Positions 1 through 7,361 of a DNA stretch of 36,287 bases are shown here, piece after piece (position 1 is the first letter of the stretch; each line of letters begins with the position of its first letter). Made by a program: the position numbers and the translations under genes. The notes under the pieces are model-generated. The model ran no database searches, had not been told where the DNA came from, and saw only the letters and a program-made list of their open reading frames with translations. The stretch is from an uncultured Sphingobacteriaceae bacterium (GTDB taxonomy: Bacteria > Bacteroidota > Bacteroidia > Sphingobacteriales > Sphingobacteriaceae): the NCBI GenBank assembly GCA_946887045.1, contig CAMPKC010000050.1, forward strand, positions 1 to 36,287, in the 5' to 3' direction.

Positions 1-10
1 TCTTGTGCGG

Positions 11-794
11 GAACAATTATCTTTTAACCGCCCATTGTTATGCCACTACAATGCCTGGGCGTTATACTGTCCCCCGCTGGCGGGGGTTGGGGGTGGTCAG
101 GCATAATGCTTTAAATGTAAACGTGTAGCAGGATTACTATAAAACCTATGACTTTTTTGGACGATACAAGTGTTAACCACCCCCTTTAATTCCCCCGCCA
201 GCGGGGGAGACTGGGTGTTTTAGACATCTGAGTAGTAGAACAATTATCTTTTAACCGACCAATGTTATGCCACTACAATGCCTGGGCGTTATACTGTCCC
301 CCGCTGCCGGGGGTAGGGGGTGGTTAGGCATAATGCTATAATAAATGTAAACGTGTAGCAGGATTACTATAAAATCTATGACTTTTTTTGGACGATATAA
401 GTGTTAACCACCCCCTTTAATTCCCCCGCCAGCGGGGGAGACTGGGTGCTTTAGGCATCCGGGAAATAGAACAATTATCTTTTAACCGACTATTGTTATG
501 CCACTACAATGCCTGGGCGTTATACTGTCCCCCGCTGGCGGGGGTTGGGGGTGGTTAGGCATAATGTTATAATAAATGTAAACGTGTAGCAGGATTACTA
601 TAAAACCTATGATTTTTTTGGACGATACAAGCGTTAACCACCCCCTTTAATTCCCCCGCCAGCGGGGGACACTGGGCGCTTTAGGCATTTGGGTAGTAGA
701 ACAATTATCTTTTAACCGACCATTGTTATGCCACTACAATGCCCGGCGTTATACTGTCCCCCGCTGGCGGGGGTAGGGGTGGTTAGGCATAATG
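11..794. repeat. Tandem array of ~230-bp units with alternating GC-rich hairpins (3 full units + 1 truncated)
   Basis: Units begin with GAACAATTATC at 11, 238, 469 and 699, giving periods of 227, 231 and 230 bp; the fourth unit breaks off at about 794, where IS3 transposase sequence starts. Every full unit carries the dyad CCCCCGCTGGCGGGGG early and its reverse-complement-oriented counterpart CCCCCGCCAGCGGGGG late. The seven copies start at 71, 192, 298, 423, 529, 653 and 758, so spacing alternates between about 105 and 121-125 bp. Copy 298 has a changed centre (GCTGCC) but still forms a hairpin. Each first hairpin is enclosed by TTATGCC...GGCATAA and followed by a G-rich GGGGGTTGGGGGTGG-like run, mirrored by ACCACCCCC in the second half. 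No coding potential is convincing. It could be an amplified MITE/REPIN-like element or a structured RNA array; the structure is certain, the function unknown. The left boundary may lie outside the window. Confidence 0.9.
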
Positions 795-1066
795 CCGAAC
801 GCACGAACGGTATTCTCAAATCAGAATTTGACATATACGTATCGCAGCAAAATCTTGCAGAAACACAGCAGCGTATTGCCCGTTCCATTACCGCTTACAA
901 CCAGATACGGCCACACGACAGTTGTGATAGACTTACCCCAGAAAAGGCTCACATGCGATCTGGAACTTTAAGAAAACGATGGAAGAACAGAAATCAAAAC
1001 ATAACAAACACCACTTGTATTCCAAAAGGAATAACAAATTGCAGTGTATGGTTAATCTACAATTAA
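794..1066 (+). pseudogene. IS3-family transposase (OrfB), C-terminal fragment
   Basis: The frame encodes the C-terminal end of an IS3-family DDE integrase-core transposase. The segment AERTNGILKSEFD, then a helix leading to YNQIRPHDSCDRLTPEKAH, is the standard end of these proteins; the last conserved catalytic Glu lies in the ERTNGILKSEF helix. Everything upstream (OrfA and most of the OrfB catalytic core) is missing. The open frame extends left only because it runs into the fourth copy of the 230-bp repeat, so the join at about 794 is a chimaera and not a natural start. Downstream, 1087-1115 (ATTTCAGGGTGAGACAGGGTGAGAC with a 10-bp direct duplication) resembles the right end of such elements. 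The product cannot be active. Confidence 0.85.
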
Positions 1067-1396
1067 TCCTCTAACCTGTAGAGCTATTTCAGGGTGAGAC
1101 AGGGTGAGACATTTCGGTCAGCCCTTCTTCGAGGCTTGTTCGAGACTGCTTCGGGACAGCTTCGGAAATTTCCGAACAAGTCCCCCCCTTTTTCCGAACA
1201 AGTCCCGAAGAAAGTACCTACTTTCTCGCAATCTTCGGCAAACTTTCGCAAATACCCGCAAAATCAAGCAATCGCCTCAAAAGCGGCTCCTAATTCTCCA
1301 AATCAGGGTTATGTTTGTTTCATCAAAAGGAAAATGGAATGATAAAACAGGATTTTTTAATGTCGGAAGAGTTAAACAAGAGAGGGTTCACAATAA
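1067..1396. other. Gene-free stretch with nested inverted repeats
   Basis: I see no convincing gene here. It contains the probable right end of the IS3 remnant (to about 1115), a perfect 16-bp palindrome TTCGGAAATTTCCGAA at 1161-1176, and an outer inverted pair CTTCGGGAC (1149-1157) / GTCCCGAAG (1202-1210) enclosing it. The phrase TTCCGAACAAGTCCC-like occurs twice (around 1170 and 1193). Short open frames in both directions have unusual composition and no recognisable protein. The downstream end lies at the 3' end of the minus-strand esterase gene, so the dyads may also serve as its terminator. Confidence 0.6.
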
Positions 1397-3028
1397 TTAT
1401 CGCTCAACTTTCGAGTCAAGATATAAATACCGTTCCCTGTTTTTCTCAGTTTCTGCCATGGTGTTTACGTTAATCTGCATGACAGATGCCGGTTTACCCT
1501 GTTGCAGAGAAGGCCACTGGGGCAATCCCGTACCATTAGGATTTCCTGTCTTTATAAAGTTGATAAAGAATCCCTGCATGATTTCTGAAATTTTAAAATC
1601 TTCTGGCTGCCAGTCGTAAACACGATTTGTGGGAAGATTACCCATAGCATACTCTATTTCTATAGAATGACCAGCACCCAAAGTTGCCTGTTTTCTAGTG
1701 GCGGAAGCGAGTGTGTCTTTCGGTAGAGAACCATCTGTCTGTCCAAGTAAAAGCCTGGCACTTTGTTCCTTCGTTAAAGGTCTTGGACGCGAATACAGGT
1801 AACGATACACTGGTCTGCCACCCGTTCTGCTTTGCAGATCAGATAATTTCCATGTGCTAAAACCGATAAACATGTCGGAAGCAAGATCTGTTCCAGCCTG
1901 TTCCACCTCCGCATCTGTAGAAGCTTTATAAATCTGAAGGATTTCAGAAGCTTCGTCTCCAACCATCCGCTGTACGCCTTTTATATAATTTTCGACTGTT
2001 GCCTTTTCCTGTCCTATAACCGATCTGTAATTTCCTTCCTCTGAGTTCCATCCAACAAGTAAGGGCACATGGGCCTGTTCTCCCGAAGAAAAGATCTTTT
2101 CCGGCGATTTAGGAAGGAAGTAACCGTCAACATTAACCGGAAAACGCGAGCTCTCCGGCTTAGACGTTTCATCTAAAAGTTGTTGGGCAGGCATGGCTCT
2201 TAGCTCAGCCAGCGACTTTGCTCCCACCCGCTTGGCAAACTCAGCACCTATCTTCTCAGCATCAGCAAGTGAGGTTGTTGGGTTAAGACTAAGCAAAGAT
2301 CCGCTTTCGGCTATTGCTCCCGCGATTAGGTTCTTTGATAAGGGAGATGCCATTTGGGCGCTTACAGAATACGAGCCGGCAGACTCGCCAGCTATTGTAA
2401 CCTTTTTAGGATCGCCGCCAAAGGAAGCTATGTTTTTCTGAATCCACTTAAGGGCGGCGGCCTGATCCATCAATCCATAATTACCCGATCCATGATAAGA
2501 AGACTCCTTCGACAGATCAGGATGGGCCATAAAGCCAAATACACCCAAACGCTGATTTACAGTGATGGCGACGATCCCGTTGCGTGCCATACTCTCGCCT
2601 TCATACCTGAATTCCGACCCATCTCCTGCAACGAAACCGCCGCCGAAAAAGTAAACCAATACGGGCAGGCGCTCATTTGATGATTTAGCAGGTGTCCAGA
2701 TATTTAGGTAAAGACAGTCTTCACTTAGCCCATCTGACCTAAACACCATATCGCTAAATAACGGGAGCTGCATGGCCCGCGGACCAAATTTATCTGCCTT
2801 CCTTATCCCCTTCCAACTCTCAACAGGTTGTGGCTCTCTCCACCGCAAGCTGCCCACAGGCGGTTTGGCAAACGGTATGCCTTTAAATATTTTTATCCCG
2901 GAAGAATTTACACCCTCAAGGATCCCGTTGGACGTTTGAACCTGTGGTTGCTTTGTTTCGATATTGAGCTGTGCGAATGCAAACGATGCCAGGACAAGAA
3001 GAAAGATGAGAAGGATGGGTTGTTTCAT
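1397..3028 (-). CDS. Secreted type-B carboxylesterase / para-nitrobenzyl-esterase family
   Basis: This 543-aa protein is an alpha/beta-hydrolase of the carboxylesterase type-B family, which hydrolyses carboxylic esters. Residues 1-19 are a typical Sec signal peptide (Lys, then a hydrophobic core ending ASFAFA), so it probably acts in the periplasm or outside the cell. Visible family motifs: EDCLYLNIWTP (about 103-113), the oxyanion-hole loop FFGGGF (127-132), the nucleophile elbow GESAGS with Ser216, the acid in NSEEGNY (Glu331) and the His in GAGHSIEIEY (His454), so the triad is complete. The length is normal for the family. It stands alone: its 3' end faces the IS3 remnant and its 5' leader (AT-rich) begins right next to a REP-like repeat. 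Substrate cannot be read from sequence. Confidence 0.93.
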   Translation of the reverse strand: MKQPILLIFLLVLASFAFAQLNIETKQPQVQTSNGILEGVNSSGIKIFKGIPFAKPPVGSLRWREPQPVESWKGIRKADKFGPRAMQLPLFSDMVFRSDGLSEDCLYLNIWTPAKSSNERLPVLVYFFGGGFVAGDGSEFRYEGESMARNGIVAITVNQRLGVFGFMAHPDLSKESSYHGSGNYGLMDQAAALKWIQKNIASFGGDPKKVTIAGESAGSYSVSAQMASPLSKNLIAGAIAESGSLLSLNPTTSLADAEKIGAEFAKRVGAKSLAELRAMPAQQLLDETSKPESSRFPVNVDGYFLPKSPEKIFSSGEQAHVPLLVGWNSEEGNYRSVIGQEKATVENYIKGVQRMVGDEASEILQIYKASTDAEVEQAGTDLASDMFIGFSTWKLSDLQSRTGGRPVYRYLYSRPRPLTKEQSARLLLGQTDGSLPKDTLASATRKQATLGAGHSIEIEYAMGNLPTNRVYDWQPEDFKISEIMQGFFINFIKTGNPNGTGLPQWPSLQQGKPASVMQINVNTMAETEKNRERYLYLDSKVER

Positions 3029-3082
3029 GGTATAATATTATGTTATAAATATAGAAATTTTCTTCTCCGCAGAATCTTCCGC

Positions 3083-3107
3083 TGCTGGCGCACGCGTGTC
3101 GCGTGTG
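3083..3107 (+). repeat. REP-like palindromic repeat, left copy
   Basis: The 25-bp sequence contains the hairpin CACGCG-TGT-CGCGTG preceded by TGCTGGCG. It is an exact inverted match to 3729-3753. It lies about 55 bp upstream of the esterase start codon, so it may also shape the leader or insulate that gene. Confidence 0.85.
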
Positions 3108-3110
3108 TTT

Positions 3111-3653
3111 TTACAAATATTCGATTTCGATCAATCCTTTGCCTCCCGAGTAATCAATAGCACTTGAATACTGCCAGTGCCAGGCTTCTTTACAAAACCA
3201 GCGATTACCGGATTGGATGGATGTATTCGGCCTTCTGTTCAATTACTTCTGGAGTCCAAAGCTCAATTGGTTTATTATTATGCTGCCAAAACTGATTAGA
3301 CTTAACATTACTACTTTTTTGTCCCGCCCGAGCGAACATCCATAGCATCCACTCTCTTCTTGATTCTTGGAGATTCGAGTCAATTGCTTTAATCTTTGCT
3401 TAGATGTGTACTCTTTAAATCGACCTAAAATAATTTCAGGATTGTTCTCTTTTGCACGATAAATCAGATGGATATGACTTGGCATTATGCACCAGCAAAA
3501 TAATTCCATTCCGAGATTTGCTCTGCAATATTTCAGGCTTTCAAGGATAATGTTATTGTATTGCGGACGTACAAATACGTCGATCCAGTTTACAGTCGCA
3601 AAACTTACAAAGTATAGTCCTTCTTTATTCAGGAATTTATATTTCCGGCTCAA
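3111..3653 (-). pseudogene. REP-associated tyrosine transposase (RAYT, Y1/HUH family), frameshifted
   Basis: The intact part begins at a TTG (SRKYKFLNKEGLYFVSFA is the usual RAYT start) and carries the HUH motif in MPSHIHL (His60, His62) with the likely catalytic tyrosine in FKEYTS (Tyr82). These proteins make single-strand cuts at REP hairpins. The first frame stops at 3243 with an unrelated tail, but homology continues in other frames: SNQFWQHNNKPIELWTPEVI, then after a break at about 3215 NPVIAGFVKKP, and after another at about 3195 WHWQYSSAIDYSGGKGLIEI ending at a TAA at 3111-3113. At least three frameshifts therefore separate it from a working gene. The annotated span covers the whole ancestral frame. 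Confidence 0.85.
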
Positions 3654-3728
3654 GGTAGTATAGGTTTAGAAGATAAAGCTAGGGAAAATTAGGAATATGC
3701 AGTCAGCAATGGATTCTTATGCAAAATG

Positions 3729-3753
3729 CACACGCGACACGCGTGCGCCAGCA
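3729..3753 (-). repeat. REP-like palindromic repeat, right copy
   Basis: This is the exact reverse complement of 3083-3107 and lies upstream of the RAYT start. It is followed at 3748-3769 by a direct duplication of CCAGCATGAGG, absent at the left end, and then almost immediately by the 3' end of the membrane-protein gene of the nuclease cassette. Confidence 0.85.
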
Positions 3754-3780
3754 TGAGGCCAGCATGAGGATTGCTGATAA

Positions 3781-4314
3781 TTAATGTACCACATTTTTGT
3801 CTTTTTCGATTTCATCATTGGCGAGTCTTCGCATTCCCCTATAATCAAGAATGCTATCAATTAACAGAAAAAGAAGTATTACTAATACCGTTAAGATTGC
3901 CCATCTTGGTTCATATGCAGGTATAAAAGCTTTAAGTAAACAAACTATTGAAATAAGAAGTGTGGAGGTAATCGAACAAGATGCAGCAGCAGCCCATGCA
4001 GACTCGTCAGTTATTTCTGATTTGTTTGGTGAATGCTCCATAAAATAAAGGCAGAAAATACAAAATGAAAAAAGTTGAAATGGTAGACTAAATGAGCTGC
4101 AAATTAGTAGAAGCTTTAATGTTTCTAGTTGCAACATTGTTGGAATAAAGGTACTCACAAAGCCGATACCAGGAAGAGTTAAAGATGATGCTGATATCGC
4201 AATAATCAATGCCTTGCTTAATTTTAGCTCATGAAAAAAATTTGTCATTATTTGCATAGTCTTAAATGAATTGTTATTATAGTTTAGCTGAATACTTTTT
4301 AAATCCAGCCTCAC
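3781..4314 (-). CDS. Small multi-pass membrane protein, last gene of the nuclease cassette
   Basis: I do not recognise this family. The 177-aa product has four clearly hydrophobic segments (roughly residues 34-60, 66-92, 110-130 and 138-153), with a charged loop between the second and third (HSPNKSEITDES) and a charged, probably cytoplasmic C-terminus (RGMRRLANDEIEKDKN). The frame opens at a GTG at 4314; a more conventional ATG lies at 4257 (MQIMTNFF), just before the first segment, and either could be the real start. It follows the OLD nuclease gene by 38 bp on the same strand, suggesting co-transcription. Small membrane proteins next to nuclease/ATPase genes often act as effectors in phage-defence operons; applying that here is inference. 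Composition is strongly AT-rich, like its upstream neighbours. Confidence 0.65.
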   Translation of the reverse strand: MRLDLKSIQLNYNNNSFKTMQIMTNFFHELKLSKALIIAISASSLTLPGIGFVSTFIPTMLQLETLKLLLICSSFSLPFQLFSFCIFCLYFMEHSPNKSEITDESAWAAAASCSITSTLLISIVCLLKAFIPAYEPRWAILTVLVILLFLLIDSILDYRGMRRLANDEIEKDKNVVH

Positions 4315-4352
4315 TATTAATTAATACTCTTTTTCCCACTCATATATCTAAT

Positions 4353-6176
4353 CTATTTTAATCTATTTGCTATCTGTCGAAACCAATTATCTATTTCGTT
4401 TGCTGTATCAATAGCAGAAATTCTAGTAACATTCATTTTCTTTGTTGCAAATTCATTTAAAATTCGCTTAGCTCTAGAACTACCTAATCTGTAATGCGAG
4501 TTTCTGGAATCTAGGTTGACTGCAGTACAAAGGATGTTTGGAACATCACAAGTATCTGTAAAAGTGACCGACACATTGAAGGTTTCATGAATTGCATCTG
4601 GATGAATATAGTTTTCAATTTCTCTTTTGTTTGTCAGTGTTGCCCAAGATCCATCTGTTCTTGCATTAACCGCATCAACTGAGGCTTGATAGGTTGGAGG
4701 ATTTTCAATGTCTCTATCATAGATATGAACCTCAGGTAATTGTAGATTACGTGAATAATAATTATCCACCCATTGTTTTAGCGTTGATCCACCAAGTGGT
4801 AATATTGCAACCCGTTTTTCAGTTTCTAAGTTTGGTATTGTGGGGTCAACAGTATTTAAAATCTTGGAGATATTTTTAAAGAAATCTACGTCTGTTGGAC
4901 CTTCCACGCATAACAAAAGTTGAATTCGTTTGTCAGGTAAAACACCTAGCTGATTTGAGATTTCTTCTAGTGTTTTATCATTGCAAATGTTTGTTACAAC
5001 CTTACCCGAGATTATATTCTTAATAAACCGCAAATTGTGGACTGGTATTAATCCGGCTAGATTCGGTACGTGGGTAGTTAATAGTACTTGGCAATTGGGC
5101 TTATTTGATAAATCAATTAATGCTTCGATGAGCATCTTTTGATTTGTTGGATGTTGAGAAGTTTCCGGCTCTTCAATTGCATAAATCACACCCCTTGCAT
5201 CTTTCTCAATTTGTTTTCGTTCTGCTTCTGCTCTAAAAAAATTAATTAAGATCAGTCTTCTAGTTCCACTCCCACGTTTATTAATCGGTATTTGGTTATC
5301 ATCAGTTAAACTTAATTTAAATAAAGAGTCCCATTTGGGTTCTGACTTGAATAAAGGAGTTAAATCTTTCGCTAGTTCTGAACTCATTTCATTTAGCTTA
5401 TCCAGTGTTCTTTGGGCGACTTCTTGAACCTTTCTTTGGACAATATTTTTGATATGGTCCAATTCTGGTTGAACCGATGCGATAGCTTCTCTTATTGCGA
5501 GTTTCATGGGGTCCTGAACCTCACTATCATCGTCTTTTGATGCCCTATCTGATTGAAATAGAGCATATAAAGGCAATTCATCTTTTAGTTTCGCCCAAAC
5601 TTTTTTTCCATCTTCTTCTTCCAATGAAACCAATGTTGATTGAGGATTGAGATTTTGCTCACTTGCCCAAATTGCACGTCGAATTTGAACATTAGAACGC
5701 TGATCAATGCCATTAGTATTAGTTCCAATCGTGGCAAGTCGATTTTTTAGTTCATCATTTTTAAGTTTATGTAAATCATTGCAATTATTGGCTGTCGGAT
5801 AGTTTGCATTAACAAAGATTGAAGTAGTTGGAGTTTTCAAACTACAATTAAATAACTTAATAATCTCTAAATCGTTATCACTATTTAGCAAATGCTCGTG
5901 AGCTAAAGTCGTTGAAGCCCGTGTGTCTATTGTCAAAGTAGTGGGTAGATTATCGAACACGCATGAAATGCAGACGTCTGATGAATTTCCGCCTTGGGCA
6001 GCGTCAGAGGTTTCTATTTTAATCAACTCATTGTTGAAAAAAATTTCAAGTGCTTCGAGTATTGTTGATTTACCAGCATCGTTCTTTCCAACAATTGCAG
6101 TTAAGTCGTCAATAGATATTGTTACTTCATCTATGTAACTTCGAAAGTTTTTAACTTTTACAGCTTTTAATCTCAT
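4353..6176 (-). CDS. OLD-family ATP-dependent nuclease (ABC-type ATPase + TOPRIM)
   Basis: The 607-aa protein begins with an SMC/RecF-like ATPase: KNFRSY at 9-14, Walker A GKNDAGKST at 30-38, a long central helical insert (about 140-290), a signature-like RGSGTRR (301-307), Walker B with IEEPETSQHP (Glu335/Glu336) and an H-loop LTTHVPN (about 366-372). The C-terminal half is a TOPRIM domain: CVEGPTDVDFF (Glu425, Asp429), LPLGGSTLKQW, the DxD pair in YDRDIENPP (Asp487, Asp489) and KREIENYIHPDAI. This is the layout of the P2 OLD exclusion nuclease and of Gabija GajA, which degrade or nick DNA in anti-phage defence. All key residues are visible. It is the third of four same-strand genes with 38-48-bp gaps; no UvrD-type partner follows it, so it does not match the Gabija gene pair. 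Confidence 0.92.
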   Translation of the reverse strand: MRLKAVKVKNFRSYIDEVTISIDDLTAIVGKNDAGKSTILEALEIFFNNELIKIETSDAAQGGNSSDVCISCVFDNLPTTLTIDTRASTTLAHEHLLNSDNDLEIIKLFNCSLKTPTTSIFVNANYPTANNCNDLHKLKNDELKNRLATIGTNTNGIDQRSNVQIRRAIWASEQNLNPQSTLVSLEEEDGKKVWAKLKDELPLYALFQSDRASKDDDSEVQDPMKLAIREAIASVQPELDHIKNIVQRKVQEVAQRTLDKLNEMSSELAKDLTPLFKSEPKWDSLFKLSLTDDNQIPINKRGSGTRRLILINFFRAEAERKQIEKDARGVIYAIEEPETSQHPTNQKMLIEALIDLSNKPNCQVLLTTHVPNLAGLIPVHNLRFIKNIISGKVVTNICNDKTLEEISNQLGVLPDKRIQLLLCVEGPTDVDFFKNISKILNTVDPTIPNLETEKRVAILPLGGSTLKQWVDNYYSRNLQLPEVHIYDRDIENPPTYQASVDAVNARTDGSWATLTNKREIENYIHPDAIHETFNVSVTFTDTCDVPNILCTAVNLDSRNSHYRLGSSRAKRILNEFATKKMNVTRISAIDTANEIDNWFRQIANRLK

Positions 6177-6224
6177 AGTATAGTTAGGTTAAAGGTGGTA
6201 GAACAATAAGTCTAAAACCATTGA

Positions 6225-7331
6225 CTAAACAGCAGGCTCATCGTCTTTAAAATCGATTTCTTGTGCGAAAATCCTTACATTACTTTCTAAATCTGATAGG
6301 TTCCTTTTTTTATAATATTCTTCTAAATCCCCTATCGGCATCCACCCACTTCCTACGTGATACTTGCTGAAAGCTTCCTCAAACACCGTTTGACTAATTG
6401 AAATATCTTGTACGAGGTACTTATATAATTCTTTTCCAGAACTTTTCAATTCAATTAACTTACATAAAGGAATATGGTCGCCCATCGAAATCATCCTTGA
6501 ACCTTTAGACACGATTTTATTGGTTGGACGTACGAATGCAGAACAATACGGGAATCTATACTCATTAGCACTTGCTAAAGCAGGGGGAATCCTGCAAGTA
6601 TTTGCGGTGCAATTGTGTGTCTTTAATCGCTCTAATTGCCTTAATTCTCGAGGATCAAAGGTTAAGGTCTGATTTTTCCATGTCTTATATTGGAGGTGCG
6701 CAAACCGTGCCAGTTTATAATGCATATCATAAGCTTCATATATCATATCCACCCCTAAGACATGTTCGATTTTGTCAGGGTGCGCTAAATATATACGCAA
6801 CCTTTTTCCGCTAGGTAAGATATAGTCTCTTCGGTCGACCTCGACCCCTTCAATTGCCTTAAAATCCGATCGCGTAACAATATGAAAATCATGACTTAAT
6901 AATTGATGCTCAGTATACTCTCTGGTTTGAAAGCTCTTTAATGCTTCTCTTAACTGTCTCTTATAACCTTTTGAAGCTTTATTGTTCATGGATTTATGAA
7001 TTGTGGCATCGCATGCATCTATTTCTTCACGAATAAAAGATACTGCACGATCTTCTAACGTAGTTCCCTCTTCTGGGTCTGCTTCAGCTTTTTCCTTAAA
7101 TCTCTTGGTTAACTCACTTTCATTTTTGCCAGGCAAGTATTTAATAATCGATTCATATAAATCTGGTGATACATCCTTTATATAGGCTAAAGATTTTTCA
7201 TAGGTTGGCATATATGGACCCTTCAGAGCTAGATTAATAGCATCACGCATAGCAGCAACTATTTGGAAAGATGCATTTGCTTTTTCGTCATCTGAAATAT
7301 TACTATTTTCGAAGAAATCTTCTTTAAGCAT
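6225..7331 (-). CDS. Unrecognised cassette protein with a PD-(D/E)XK-like D...E...QYK pattern
   Basis: I cannot assign this 368-aa protein to a named family. Residues 1-140 are helical and highly charged. Residues 165-182 look like a beta hairpin (RRDYILPSGKRLRIYL), followed by GVDMIYEAY (Asp195, Glu199) and ARFAHLQYK (Gln214, Lys216). The order D, E, then Q-x-K on a strand resembles the active site of PD-(D/E)XK nucleases of the type that read GAD...E...QAK. Three cysteines follow (Cys241, Cys246, Cys263), possibly part of a metal site. The C-terminal third has no signature I can name. It sits between the COG2810-type nuclease gene (30 bp upstream) and the OLD gene (48 bp downstream) and shares their AT-rich composition. 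The nuclease call is inference; it could equally be a DNA-sensing or scaffold subunit. Confidence 0.6.
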   Translation of the reverse strand: MLKEDFFENSNISDDEKANASFQIVAAMRDAINLALKGPYMPTYEKSLAYIKDVSPDLYESIIKYLPGKNESELTKRFKEKAEADPEEGTTLEDRAVSFIREEIDACDATIHKSMNNKASKGYKRQLREALKSFQTREYTEHQLLSHDFHIVTRSDFKAIEGVEVDRRDYILPSGKRLRIYLAHPDKIEHVLGVDMIYEAYDMHYKLARFAHLQYKTWKNQTLTFDPRELRQLERLKTHNCTANTCRIPPALASANEYRFPYCSAFVRPTNKIVSKGSRMISMGDHIPLCKLIELKSSGKELYKYLVQDISISQTVFEEAFSKYHVGSGWMPIGDLEEYYKKRNLSDLESNVRIFAQEIDFKDDEPAV

Positions 7332-7361
7332 GTTAATGAAATGATGATTGACAAATTAGAA

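Larger units (their letters stand above)
3083..3753. mobile_element. RAYT element bounded by perfect 25-bp inverted REP-like repeats
   Basis: A decayed REP-associated tyrosine transposase gene sits between two copies of the same palindromic sequence in inverted orientation: TGCTGGCGCACGCGTGTCGC and five further bases at 3083-3107, and its exact reverse complement at 3729-3753. Each copy folds by itself (CACGCG-TGT-CGCGTG). Palindromic repeats flanking their cognate Y1/HUH transposase is the arrangement described for RAYT/REP systems. The left repeat ends only three bases beyond the gene's ancestral stop codon. The right copy is followed by a short tandem duplication of CCAGCATGAGG (3748-3769). 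Because the transposase is broken, the element could now only move with a transposase supplied in trans. Confidence 0.8.

Noticed and set aside
11..794. CRISPR array
   Set aside because: Units are about 230 bp and similar throughout, with no short repeats alternating with unique spacers and no cas genes in the window.
728..1066. Intact 112-aa protein
   Set aside because: Its first third is translated from the tandem repeat; only the IS3 tail is real protein sequence.
1104..1619. Plus-strand 171-aa open frame
   Set aside because: It runs over repeat-rich spacer and then antisense to the 3' end of the esterase gene; no recognisable domain.
3243..3653. Complete 136-aa RAYT protein
   Set aside because: The last 28 or so residues are out of frame; the conserved C-terminus continues in other frames to 3111, so this is a pseudogene.
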